Below, piece after piece: positions 48,120 through 58,106 of a DNA stretch of 64,000 nucleotides. The translations under genes were made by a program, and so were the position numbers. Positions within the stretch are counted from its first letter, which is position 1; every line of letters begins with the position of its first letter. Origin of the DNA: Rhabdophis nuchalis (lineage: Eukaryota; Chordata; Lepidosauria; Squamata; Natricidae); assembly GCA_039707465.1 (NCBI GenBank), contig CM077644.1, positions 80,439,375 to 80,503,374 of the forward strand, in the 5' to 3' direction. The notes under the pieces were generated by a model. It was not told the DNA's origin and did not search any database. It saw only the letters and a program-made list of their open reading frames with translations.

Positions 48120-48270
48120 CTAGTGGTGGGTTTCAAAAATTTCCGCTACTGGTTTGGTGGGCATGGCTAGGTGGGGGTGATGTGACTGAGTGGGTGTGGC
48201 CTACTTGACATCACTCACACCCATGTCCACTCAGTCGCATGATGCCTCACCAAGCCACGCCCACCATAAA
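48120..48270. mobile_element. cagtggtggg-family MITE, left part
   Basis: tagtggtgggtttcaaaa, then gtgggcatggc and ccaagccacgcccacc blocks typical of the family. A right terminus is not seen. Confidence 0.6.
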
Positions 48271-49855
48271 AAGATAGGATTTTTTTTTGGAATTTCTACC
48301 TATCTACCTGCATGCCACCCCACCCTCACTTCTCCAGTCGCACACAAGCGGTAGTTTTCAGCTGCTCCCAGCCAGCTGCCACTGCTGAGAGAGATGCCTT
48401 TTGGCTGCGACAGCTGGACGCAGGCTGCTGAAAACTACCAGAAGTCAACAAAAAAACCGCTGCCACTGCCATTGCCATCATGTTCTTCACGCACACACAT
48501 CCCATTGCCTTGCAAGTCCAAGCAAGTTCATAGGTCTGAGTTTCTAGAGTCCAGGAAGACTCAAGATGGGATCTAACTAAAGCAGGATAGAATGGAAAAA
48601 TTACTTTCCATGATTTGAAAAATTGTACTTTTGTTGGTGCAACTAAAATTGCATTTATCTTTTTTGCCTTTACATCATAATGCTGGTTTATATTTAGACG
48701 CCAACCCATCTTTGCAAGAAGTATTACCAAGTTAGATATCATCCATCTTATATTAATACACATTTACTATAATTTATTCATAATTTCTGTTATATTCCTT
48801 ACCATTTTTCTGCACACTTTTCTAGCCCTTACATTCACTTCTAATGTCATATTTTATTTGTATCATATGAAAATATAAGTTGTCTGTCCAGCTCTGTTCA
48901 AATCATTATGGCCTGTGACAGGTCAAAGGATAATAGACTCAGGAATGATCTTTGTGGAATACCATTTAATATCTCCCTTTAATTTAACGAGGAACCATTA
49001 ATGAACACACTTTGAGTATGATTTTCAAGTCAAGGACCATATATTTCACTTAATTTGCTTTGTCATTTAGCCTACACTTAACTAGCTTGCTAATCACCTT
49101 ATCATGTTCCTAAATCTTAACTGAAGTCTACAGTTGTCTACACTATTCCCAAAGTTAACACAATAGAAAGAATATTGATATTGTTGAACAGGGATAAAGC
49201 AGCAAATAATGGATTTAACTTATAGGAATACAGACTCTAACTGAATGTTTGGAACATATAATAGAAGAGGCGGTGGTCTCCTATTCACTGGATGCATTGA
49301 TCTTTTGGGACTGTAAGTCCCTGTCCTGTGTAAATCTCTAATTCTCTGATATGATGCAAATCAAGAAAAGCACCTTAGGCTTGTCTTATTCTTATATGAT
49401 CTGTTAGGAGTATAATCCTAATGTTGGGTAGGCAATATATATAAGGCATGATAACAAATGGTCTTTGTTACTTTAAATGTAACAAATGTTTGAATGTAAT
49501 TAGCAGCTCTAATTAACTCAGCAATAAGAGGAAGCCAGGAGAGCTCACTCTCTTTCTCTCTCTGCTCGCTGTGACTGACTGACTGACTGACTGAACAAGG
49601 AAGAATCGTGGATTGCAACTGTAAGCAATTCTTTTTGAGTTAAGGACTGTATTTGATTCAATATCTACTATCACTGCTTGTGAAGCAGTAGTTTAGTTTT
49701 ACATCAAATGTAAAGCTACTTGTTTTTACTAGCAGTGTCTAAGACTCTATTCATGTGTCTACTAGCAATGTTTTTTCTAGCTGCACATTCCGCTGCACAA
49801 CTTTCTGTCTCCTAAAGGAGATATCCCCAACATGATCCAAGACAAAAGCAGGTTG
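48271..49855. other. no recognisable gene
   Basis: Includes a (GACT)n tract near 49573-49595. The 145-codon reverse frame (48326-48763) has no domain I recognise. Confidence 0.35.
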
Positions 49856-49863
49856 ATGTAGAT

Positions 49864-49997
49864 CAGGGTTGTCAAAATCCTGGCCCGTGGGCTGAATGTG
49901 TCATGCGTTGGCCACACTCATGCCCGATTCAGCAAAGGGGGAAAAGTCATGATACGTCACATGACACTGCCATGATGATGCAAGTTTGACACCCCTG
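49864..49997. mobile_element. short hAT MITE (tttgacacccctg family)
   Basis: Ends cagggttgtcaaa and tttgacacccctg. Flanking octamers 49856-49863 and 49998-50005 match at 7 of 8. It is 134 bp long. Confidence 0.85.
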
Positions 49998-50160
49998 ATA
50001 TAGATCAAGACTTTCTATCATTTTAAATATGTATCAAGTATAGTGAAACCTGGAAAGATGGCCCCATCCTTTTGATATTTAAAAAGGGCCCTGAAGACTT
50101 TGCTCTTCAGCCAGGCCTTTGGTGAGGAGAACTGATTCCTCTTTTTTTTAATTTCTGATT

Positions 50161-50429
50161 CAGAGATGGTATTCAGTCAGTTCTGACAGGTTCTGTAGAA
50201 CCAATAATGGAAATTTTGAGTAGTCCGGAGAACCGGCAAATAGGCTGGCCCCGCCCCCACTGCCTCCCAGCTGATCTTCTTTCGCTGCTCTAAACAGAGC
50301 GAGAAAGCAGGTTAGTGGGGTGGGGAGGTGATTTTGCAGTAACCTTCCCTGCCACACCCACAAAGCAACATCATGCCCACAAAGCCACACCCACAGAACC
50401 TTTAGTAACTTTTTTGAATCCCACCACTG
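50161..50429. mobile_element. cagtggtggg-family hAT MITE, exact TSD
   Basis: Ends cagagatggtattca and tgaatcccaccactg, flanked by identical ttctgatt octamers (50153-50160, 50430-50437). It is the clearest copy of this family and sets its boundaries. It carries the gccccgcccccactgcc and cacacccacaaagc internal blocks. Confidence 0.93.
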
Positions 50430-50437
50430 TTCTGATT

Positions 50438-51776
50438 GTATACTCCATCATCTTTCTTTCTTTTTTGTGGATATTGTCTCTTTGTTTTTAACAATTAACA
50501 ATTTATAAATCACTTAGAGTCACTACAAGTCAGGCATCATATAAATGTAATAAATTATCATTATTGTTGCTGTTGTTTTTCCCCCTCAAAATTTCTCAGG
50601 TGCTTTGTCTGAGCAAGAAACTTTCAAATATTTGTTCATACAACACACCCATATGTATGAAGTTTCTCTTACAGTGCAATGTACAAAAGTTAACAAATTG
50701 TCTACATTTGAATCCATCTGCTCTTAGTACAAAGCATGTATTAATTTAATTACTTGCTTAATTTAAGTTGTTTTAATTAGTGAAGTATAGGCAATTTAAA
50801 GGTCATGGGATTCATTATTGGGATGCAGGCTGACTAAATTCGATTTCATCCCCTTTTTCCAAAATTAAGTTAATTGCATTCCATTTGCAACTTTCAAACA
50901 AGCCCCCATTTTTAGGTTTATGATAATATGTCTTTAAATATATATTTTTCCTCATGCATTCATATTCATCTACTCATATATTTTCACCTGCACTGAGGAG
51001 CAATTAGAGCCATGTGTGATAGGAGTTTAAATTTTTAGGACGCCGGCAAATAGATTTTAGACAAACAGTACCCTCATGTAAATATAATGAACAGATTCTA
51101 AATAAAACTGTCCCCAAACCTCTGCCAAACTGGGAATAAAAACACTTTGGGGGGAAGAAATCCTCTCTTTTGTTATGTCCCTCCCGTGAAATCTACCATT
51201 GCACTTTGCAATTCATGCAATGTACAGGCGGGCTGTGGGTAAAAATGAGGAGAGAAACTCTTCTCTAAATTGAAATGCAAGGTTGTCCTTGCCTCCCCCA
51301 ATTCCTCAATAGAAAAATCAAACCTTCAGACGAGATTGTTGAAAATTCATCCTGCACAGCATTATCCCAGAAAAAATTCTCCCATTGACAAGCGATCGTG
51401 ATTTTTTTTTCTCTTGTCAGCCTGGGTGTTAATATTATGTTCCTCTTCTCCTTGCTTTCTATACTTTTTCACTACATTAACTGCATTAGTGTTTGACCTT
51501 ATGCGTTTCCACCTTTTGGAAAGGATATTTCATTGGGCAGGTTCTGGGTTATTGCTTCCTTATTGGCATTCCTTTCCTGTCGTTGAGTACGCATAAAGGT
51601 TCAGATATTATTTTACGGGAATTCATTGGGTAGCTGAGCTCAGAATAAGTATTGTATGCATATTTGACTTTCACAGTAAGTTTCAAAAACGTACAAGTTT
51701 CTACAGATAATGTAGTGTGCTTCTCACTTTTATCATGTTTCATTCGCTACTTGAATTATTCTATATCCGAGAAACG
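50438..51776. other. unique DNA, no gene
   Basis: No repeat named. The 50760-51420 part is of mixed composition without decayed-repeat signs. See findings. Confidence 0.4.
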
Positions 51777-52517
51777 ATTTATTTATTTTATTTATTTATT
51801 TATTATTTAAATTTCTATACCGCCCTTCTCCCTTCCGGGACTCAGGGCGGTGTACAGGCAGCAATAAAATCAATGATAAAAATACATGAAATATATATTT
51901 AAAAATGTATTAAATAATACGCCTGTACTAAAACCATTAATAAAACCTACTAAAACCATTTAAAAATTATGCCAACCCGGCCGCACGAAATAGATAGGTT
52001 TTCAAAGCCCGACAGAAGAGGCGCAGGTCCGTGGTCATGCGTAGGTCGGTGGGTAGGTCATTCCAGAGAGCAGGAGCCGCCACAGAGAAGGCTCTCCCGC
52101 TGGGGGTCGCCAGCCGACATTTCCTGGCCGACAGCACCCTGAGGAGGCCCCCTCCGTGGGAGCGCACTGGTCAGTGGGAGGTATTTGATGACAGGAGACG
52201 GTCTTGCAGGTAACCAGGTCCCTTGCCATGGAGCGCTTTAAAGGTAGTTACTAATACCTTGAAGCGCACCCAGAAAGCCACAGGCAGCCAGTGCAGCTCG
52301 CGCAGGAGAGGTGTCACATAGGAGCATCTAGGAGCTCCCAGGATCCCCCGCGTGGCCGCATTCTGAACTAACTGGAGCCTCCGGGTGCACTTCAAGGGAA
52401 GCCCCATGTAGAGAGCATTGCAGTAGTTCAGGCGGGAGATGACGAGGGTTTGAGTGACTGTGCGTAAAGCGTCACGATCCAGAAAGGGGCGCAACTGGCG
52501 TATCAGGCGAATCTGAT
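51777..52517 (-). pseudogene. L2-clade LINE, ORF2 C-terminus and 3' end
   Basis: Reverse-strand copy. Tail and 3'UTR lie at 51777-51960. The coding part on the minus strand reads, in two frames, RPFLDRDALRTVTQ, LNYCNALYMGLPLKCTRRLQ, LRELHWLPVAFWVRFKV, SYLQDRLL-like, then LWNDLPTDLR and LKTYLFRAAGLA. A frameshift lies near 52170-52200. RT catalytic motifs are absent through 5' truncation. Confidence 0.87.
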
Positions 52518-52564
52518 AAAATAAAATTGATTTAGAGTCAATGCAACTCAGTCTCAATACAATA

Positions 52565-53432
52565 ACTGTAGGGAGTCCTTGACTTACGACCACAACTGAG
52601 CCCAAAATGTATGTTGTTAAGCAAGATGCTTGTTAAGTGAGTTTTGGCCCATTTTACCACCTTTCCTGCCTGCTACAGTTGTTAAGTGAATAATTGCACT
52701 TGTTAAGTTAGTCACATGTTTGTTAAGTGAAGCTGCCTTCACCATTGACTTTCCTTGTCAGAAGGTCACAAAAGGGGATCATGTGTCCCCAGTACATTGC
52801 AGCTGTTGTAAATATGAACCAATTGCCAAGCGTCTGAATTTTGATCATGTGAACATGATGTGCCATCATGTGGCACAGGTCCTGGTTACTTGAGAGACCG
52901 CCTCCTACCACATTCCTCCCTTCGGCCTGTCCGCTCCCACAGAGTGGGCCTTCTCAGGGTGCCGTCAACTGGTCAATGCCGACTGGCGACTCCCAGGGGA
53001 CGACCCTTCTCTGTGGCGGGTCCGACACTCTGGAATGACCTTCCCCCCGATATCCACACCATCACGGACCTACGCCTCTTCCGTCGGATGTTAAAAGCAC
53101 ATTTCTTTCGTTTAGCCGGCCTGACATAGATTAGGGTATATTTTAATTTGATATTTATTGGTTTTAATTATTTATTAAATTTTAGCACAGATCCAATAAT
53201 TTAATTGTTTTTTATATTTTGTATATTGTGGGGTTTTTATCTTTCTGTGCACCGCCCTGAGTCCCTTTTAGGTGAAATAGGGCAGTATATAAATCGAAAC
53301 AATAAATAAATAAATAAAATAAATAAACATGGAGATCTGCAATGGTCATAAGTGTGAAAAAGTGTGAAAAACGGTCGTTACTTTTTCCAGTGCCATTGTA
53401 ATTTGAATGGTGTTGTAAATCGAGGACTACTG
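52565..53432. mobile_element. mariner-like MITE split by an L2 insert
   Basis: Left end gtagggagtccttgacttac, right end gtaaatcgaggactactgta, imperfect inverted repeats. The internal blocks acttgttaagttagtcacat and ggtcataagtgtgaaaaa belong to a common squamate MITE. An L2 fragment occupies 52870-53325. Confidence 0.75.
52870..53325 (+). mobile_element. L2-clade LINE 3' end nested in a MITE
   Basis: The forward copy has an open frame of 89 codons (52860-53129): GYLRDRLLPHSSLRPVRSHR, LWNDLPPDIH, LKAHFFRLAGLT. The 3'UTR (caccgccctgagtccctttt) and (AATA)n tail follow. Together with the reverse copy at 51777 it forms an inverted pair about 350 bp apart. Confidence 0.87.
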
Positions 53433-53565
53433 TATTTCATTATTCTGGTTTGACTTTTCTTGCATACCTCTAAGGGGAGCATTTAACTGTACATTTCAGG
53501 GGTGTAATAGCATTAAAGCATTCATGTTGCTATATTGCACAAACCCCTGGTAGGAATTAATTATA

Positions 53566-53845
53566 AGTAGTCCTTGACTTGCAACTATTCATTTAGCTAA
53601 GTTACAACGCCACTGAAAAAGTGATGTTGATTGATCCTTGTGTCATAACACCCACACAGTCATGTGATCCCAATTCAGACCCTTGCCAGCTCGTATACAT
53701 TTGAGATGCTCATGTGATCATCAGCTGAAACTTTTCCAGCTGGCTTCTGACAAGCAAAGTCAATGGGGGAAGGCTGGTTTCACCTAACGATTGCTTGATT
53801 CACTTAACAACTGCAGTGATTTGCTTAGAACTGTGGCAAAGAAAG
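53566..53845. mobile_element. half copy of a ttgacttacaacc-family MITE
   Basis: Starts taagtagtccttgacttgca and continues with tcatgtgatcatcagctg-like and cacttaacaactgcagtg blocks. The right terminus is replaced by the LTR fragment. Confidence 0.6.
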
Positions 53846-54178
53846 TGTTATGACCTAGGCTTCCCCAAAAGCATGAAGTAGATTCCTGGTCCTGGCAAAA
53901 CCACTTTTATTAAATGAATGTGAATGCCTCCCACATTCACATTCAGCAAAGGCCTGGTAAACAGTCTTTCAAAGGTGAATTTATGATCACAGACCTGATC
54001 TAGCTTGGAAAGCTGCCATGTAAATATTTTCCAAATGCAGTGCAGTGTAAGGATAGATTTGACACAGAATCTCTGAGATTCATAGACAGATCTTCACACT
54101 CCTGAAACGAATGAACGAACAAACAAATTGTTTCCTGCCAAAGTCCACTCCCCTTTCACTCTTGTTTTATTTCCTACT
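53846..54178 (-). mobile_element. LTR fragment, inverted copy of the 38733 LTR
   Basis: tgttatgacctaggcttccc leads into sequence that is the reverse complement of 39034-39357, with cacttttattaaatgaat as inverted polyadenylation signal. The match ends at ttatttcc (54176), where the next repeat begins, so the LTR is truncated by that insertion. Confidence 0.75.
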
Positions 54179-54790
54179 AGCTATACCCGGCCACGCGTTG
54201 CTGTGGCCCAGTCTGGTTAAATGGTCAACCAATCTGTGTGTATAGCTACACCTGTACACATACACACAACCACCGTATAACCCCCAACCTACCTACCTAC
54301 TGTATTTCTCCCTATCTATCCCTCTATCTACCTACCTACCTACTGTGTTTCTCCCTATCTATCCGCCTACCTACCTATTGTATTTCTCCCTATCTATCCC
54401 TGTACCTGCCTACCTACCTACCTACTGTATTTCTCCCTCTCTATCTATCCCTGTACTTACCTACCTACCTACTGTATTTCTCCCACTATCTATCCCTCTA
54501 CCTACCTACCTACTGTATTTCTCCCCTCTATCCCTCTACCTACCTACCTACCTACCTACCTACCTACCTACCTACCTACCATATTTCCCCCTCTCTCTGT
54601 ATCCACCTACCTACCTACCTACTGTATTCTTCCCTCTCTCCCTTTACCTACCTACCTACCTATTGTATTTATCTCTATATACCTGTACCTATCTACCTAC
54701 CTGCTGTATTCATCCCTCTCGTTTATCCCTCTACTTACCTAACTACCTACTGTATTTCTTCCTCTCTCTATATTCCTCTACCTAAATAAA
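54179..54790 (+). repeat. dispersed repeat with CTAC minisatellite expansion
   Basis: Starts tactagctatacccggccac then gttgctgtggcccagtctgg, matching the reverse copy at 29612. From about 54286 the CTAC region is expanded into roughly ten irregular units of 45-65 bp, each with (CTAC)n followed by ctgtatttctccctatctat-like spacers. The long frames here (Tyr/Leu/Pro/Thr-rich) are translations of the array. Confidence 0.75.
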
Positions 54791-55660
54791 TAGCCCTCCC
54801 CTCCCAAGACCACCCCCCCTCAGTCAACCCCCTCCAGCCCCCCCTCCCTTCCTCCCTCCCTTGTGCCTAACACAATGGTGGGCAAAGTCATTAGTCTCTT
54901 TGTCCCTCTGTTCCTCCCTCCTTCTCTGTCTTTTTCTCTGTCTCTCTCTCTCTCCTTCCTCCCCCATCTCTGTCACTCTGTTTGCGTATGATTGCCTGTC
55001 TATCTTTCCCTCACTCATTCTCTCTGTGTGTCTGTCTCTCTCCCCTCCCTTTCTCTCTGTCACTGTGTGTGTGCCTGTCGATCTCTCTCATTCATTATCT
55101 CTCTGTTCGTCTCTCCCTCCCTCTCTGTCTCTGTCTCTGTGTATCAGTCTCCCCCCCCCTCCGCAAGCAGCGAAAAGGCCGGCATGTCGGGCTGGGGAGG
55201 CTAGGGCTGCCTTCTCCCGCAGTGAGTGTGGCCGTCCGGGCACCGCATGCCCATCCCCACCAGCCCCGCGTCGCCACCACCCCCGAGCCCCATGATATGC
55301 AGCCCCCGCCGCCCGGCAGGCGCACCGGGCAGGACAGCCGGCCATGCCCCCACCAACTCTTTCCAACGGCTCCGGAAAGTGCACCTCGGTGGCCATCGGA
55401 GAGAGCTGGTGGAGACGCGCCTGGCTGCCCTGCCCAACACGCCCGCCAGGCGACTACCACACGGGGCTCGGACGCTTCTTATCCTGTGGCCCTGCGTGCG
55501 TGTGCGTGTGCGTGTGTGTGGAAGAGAGCGGCTGCAGGCAGACAGGGAGGTGCATGCGTTGCTTTCCACGTTGCCCCTGGCAACGTTCCTTCAAGGCGGT
55601 TTTCTGCCGTTACGTGTCCGGTGTATTACAAATGGCCATTAAGAGAACACCTTGCTGAGC
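54791..55660. other. pyrimidine tract then CpG-rich block
   Basis: 54880-55150 is a degenerate CT-rich tract, and 55150-55640 is CpG-rich with a (GT/GC)n run near 55496-55520. Overlapping frames on both strands reflect composition. No domain, splice-site set or promoter motif convinces me that this is a gene. The layout resembles the interior of the hAT element at 13847. Confidence 0.5.
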
Positions 55661-55868
55661 CATCAATGCCCTACACAAAGAAAGAGAAAACTAGAGATTG
55701 GAGTCTCTAAATCCAACTTAGTGATTCAAAAAAGAAACACAAATTGAAATAGCTGGAGAAGAGATAGAAATAATTTGGAGGAAACATACTTTTCAGGTAA
55801 ATCATAAGAAATTCAAATTTTAAATTAATAATAGGAGAGAAGAAAAGAGAAATGGGCTTTTTATAGGA

Positions 55869-56012
55869 CAGGGGTCTGCAAAGTTGGCTCTTTTAAGACT
55901 TTTAAGACTGGTGGACTTCAACCCCCAGAGTTCCCCAGCCAGCATAGCTGGCTGGGGAATTGTGGGAGTTGAAGTCCACCAGTCTTAAAAGAGCCAACTT
56001 TGCAGACCCCTG
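55869..56012. mobile_element. near-perfect hairpin MITE with exact TSD
   Basis: The left arm caggggtctgcaaagttggc and the right arm gccaactttgcagacccctg are perfect inverted repeats, and the whole 144 bp folds into a long hairpin around an agcatagct centre. Flanking octamers ttatagga (55861-55868, 56013-56020) are identical. It is the same family as 11006-11137 but much younger. Confidence 0.93.
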
Positions 56013-56020
56013 TTATAGGA

Positions 56021-57252
56021 GAACATCTGCACTTCCCAGCTCTTCCTTACATAAAGCAATGTCACAGCAATGAACTTAGTGAAATGTATATATTTCATGC
56101 ATATCTTTCTCATGACTAAATCTATTGTGGGGCTACAAAGTAAATTTAGATGGGATCATGATAGAAGTTTTCTATTTATTCATCAAACCTGGGATCCATT
56201 CTTATTCTTTGCACTATAGAAAACATCTTGATAAAACCATATTAAAATTACATTAAAAACTATATGCATTAATAACCAAAACTCACGCGCAGTCAATGAA
56301 AAAACTTCATAGAAGTTGTTTTAAAAGCCCATTTATTTACTAATCTATTGACTGAGCTGTATTATATATTATAGCATTATATATTATTATAATTATATTG
56401 TGTCATATTAAATTATATTGGTTTAAGTTTCAGCTATTAAAAAAACACCTTTGTGCTGTTATTTCTTGAGATCACTGGGTCAATACTAGATGTTGTTAGT
56501 CTGATAATGCTGCTCCAAGAACTTTATATGATTTTCCCTTTCTAATATAACCTTATTATCTGACAAATAAGCTTATAAAGATGTATAGAAGATGGCTTGA
56601 TTTACTGCAGGGTTTATTACTGCAGTGGCTAACCTCAGGATGCTATTTGTAGCTTCCTGAGCAAGGCCATCAGGCAATGCAAAGTAGATTTCACAGGAAG
56701 ATGACTATGCCAAGTTGACCTTCATCAAAAACCCTTGGCCCATTATTAGATACATATTTTTTTTTAAAAAACATGCAGCAAACAGTATAGGGTGTTTTTT
56801 TTTTTCAAAAAAAGCAAGCAAATTTATTGAAAGCCATTATTCATTCAGTGCGCCAATGTGTGTCCTTGTTAGATATTGAAATGAACATTTCAAAATGATT
56901 GCTCTTGAGCAATGATCATAATTCAGATAGCAATATACAGAAAATCAATTGTCAAGAAGGAGGAGAGGAAGAGGAGAAGGAGATGGAAGGGGGGAGCAGG
57001 GGGGAGGAGGAGGAGATGAGGGAAGATGAATTCTACCAAAGATTGTATTTGGCTAGCTGAACACTTCAGTTTCTCTATGACCAATTTCTGCTCTAATGAG
57101 GCTTTCAAATGGCTTAATGGGTTTATTTAAATAGATTACTTAAACTAACAACATTGTGGAGAACATTGTGTGAGAACATTTCTCACACAACATTGTGTGA
57201 GAAACTAAAAAAGGAACTAATTTTACTAAAACTAAAGATATGAGATTGGTCA
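56021..57252. other. AT-rich DNA, no gene
   Basis: Contains a purine-rich GGA/GGAGG tract at about 56957-57020 and poly-T runs near 56758-56805. Nothing else recognised. Confidence 0.4.
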
Positions 57253-57387
57253 TTCTCAATAAGGGTGGAGATAGCATCCATGTATGGGTTCAACCTATCC
57301 ACACTCTGATTGGACTGAGTCAGATTACTAATTAATTAACCACGGTATATAACCCCCTTCCGGGGATCCCTTGCCCAGTTTCCGACT
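57253..57387 (+). repeat. DIRS left inverted terminal repeat
   Basis: Begins ttctcaataagggtggagat and ends near cttgcccagtttccgac. Its reverse complement matches 62992-63122 with few differences (for example ccaccc against cccccc, and an altered outermost end). Confidence 0.93.
57309..57352 (+). promoter_or_regulatory. candidate CCAAT and TATA boxes in left ITR
   Basis: An inverted CCAAT (attgg, near 57309) lies about 35 bp upstream of tatataa (57346-57352). A start site would be expected near the inner end of the repeat. The right repeat carries the same pair facing inward on the minus strand. Promoter function is inferred from spacing only. Confidence 0.45.
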
Positions 57388-58106
57388 CAGTTCAGCTCTA
57401 AGGACTATTCGGTGACCAACTTCCAGATTGCGAAATTTGATAAAAGAATTTTTTTTTTTTTTGCAGTAGTATTACCAGAGCTGTAAGTAGACAGGGGACC
57501 CCCCTCCCTCTGCAGCAGCCCGAGGCTCAGGCTCCCCTGTCGTTCCCAGCCACAGGCCCAGGCCCTCGGCTGCCCTTTTCGCCCCGTTAGCCTCCTACCT
57601 GAGCTCTCCTGGGGGTCTCTAGGACACGCTGGGGCTGCTGCTAGCTAGCCAGGGAGGTTGAGGTCTGGCGTTCCTAGGAGGCGGGCCGCACACACAGCTT
57701 GGCTGTGAGGCCTTTCCCCTGCCTTTTCGAGACCAAGGCAGGAGTGTGAGCTGCTCCCCGACTGGCCTGGCCGGTCGCGCAGCCGCAATCCCACCAGGGG
57801 CTTTATCGGGCCGATCGCTGGCTGTTTTGACAGCTCCCAGCTGAGAAGCGGCGAAATCGGCCTCCGGAGCCGCGCGGGAAGCCGCGGAGCGCAGCGGGGC
57901 CTCTGAGCGCTTTCGGGCTTGCCCTCTGCTTGGGAGGCCCTTAGGAGAGGGGTGGCGGCCATTTTGCGGGCCAGGGCGCCGCTAGAGCGGCAAATTCGCG
58001 CCCTTTTTCGCCCGGCCGCCATTTTGTTTTTTTTAAAAAAGAATTTTTTTTTTCTCTCCTCTCTTCCTCTCTCTCCTCTGCTGCTTGATATATACCAGGT
58101 GGGAGC
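57388..58106 (+). other. DIRS leader region
   Basis: GC-rich untranslated leader between the left repeat and the gag start, with a poly-T run near 57450-57463 and a TTTT/AAAA-rich stretch at 58025-58060. No conserved frame. Confidence 0.6.

Noticed and set aside
48326..48763. 145-codon reverse frame
   Set aside because: No motif, and it overlaps a MITE fragment in part. Treated as a chance frame.
54238..54789. Tyr/Leu/Pro-rich 183-codon frame, and a CRISPR-like look of regular units
   Set aside because: CTAC minisatellite with unequal spacers that are themselves repeated. A CRISPR array needs unique spacers and identical repeats and is not expected in vertebrate DNA.
54861..55710. Long overlapping frames over a CpG-rich block as a possible first exon
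   Set aside because: Open frames occur on both strands as expected from high GC. No domain, no convincing splice pattern and no downstream exons seen.
55869..56012. Hairpin as a microRNA precursor
   Set aside because: Perfect TIRs with target duplications and a related copy at 11006 show it is a MITE. No evidence of processing.
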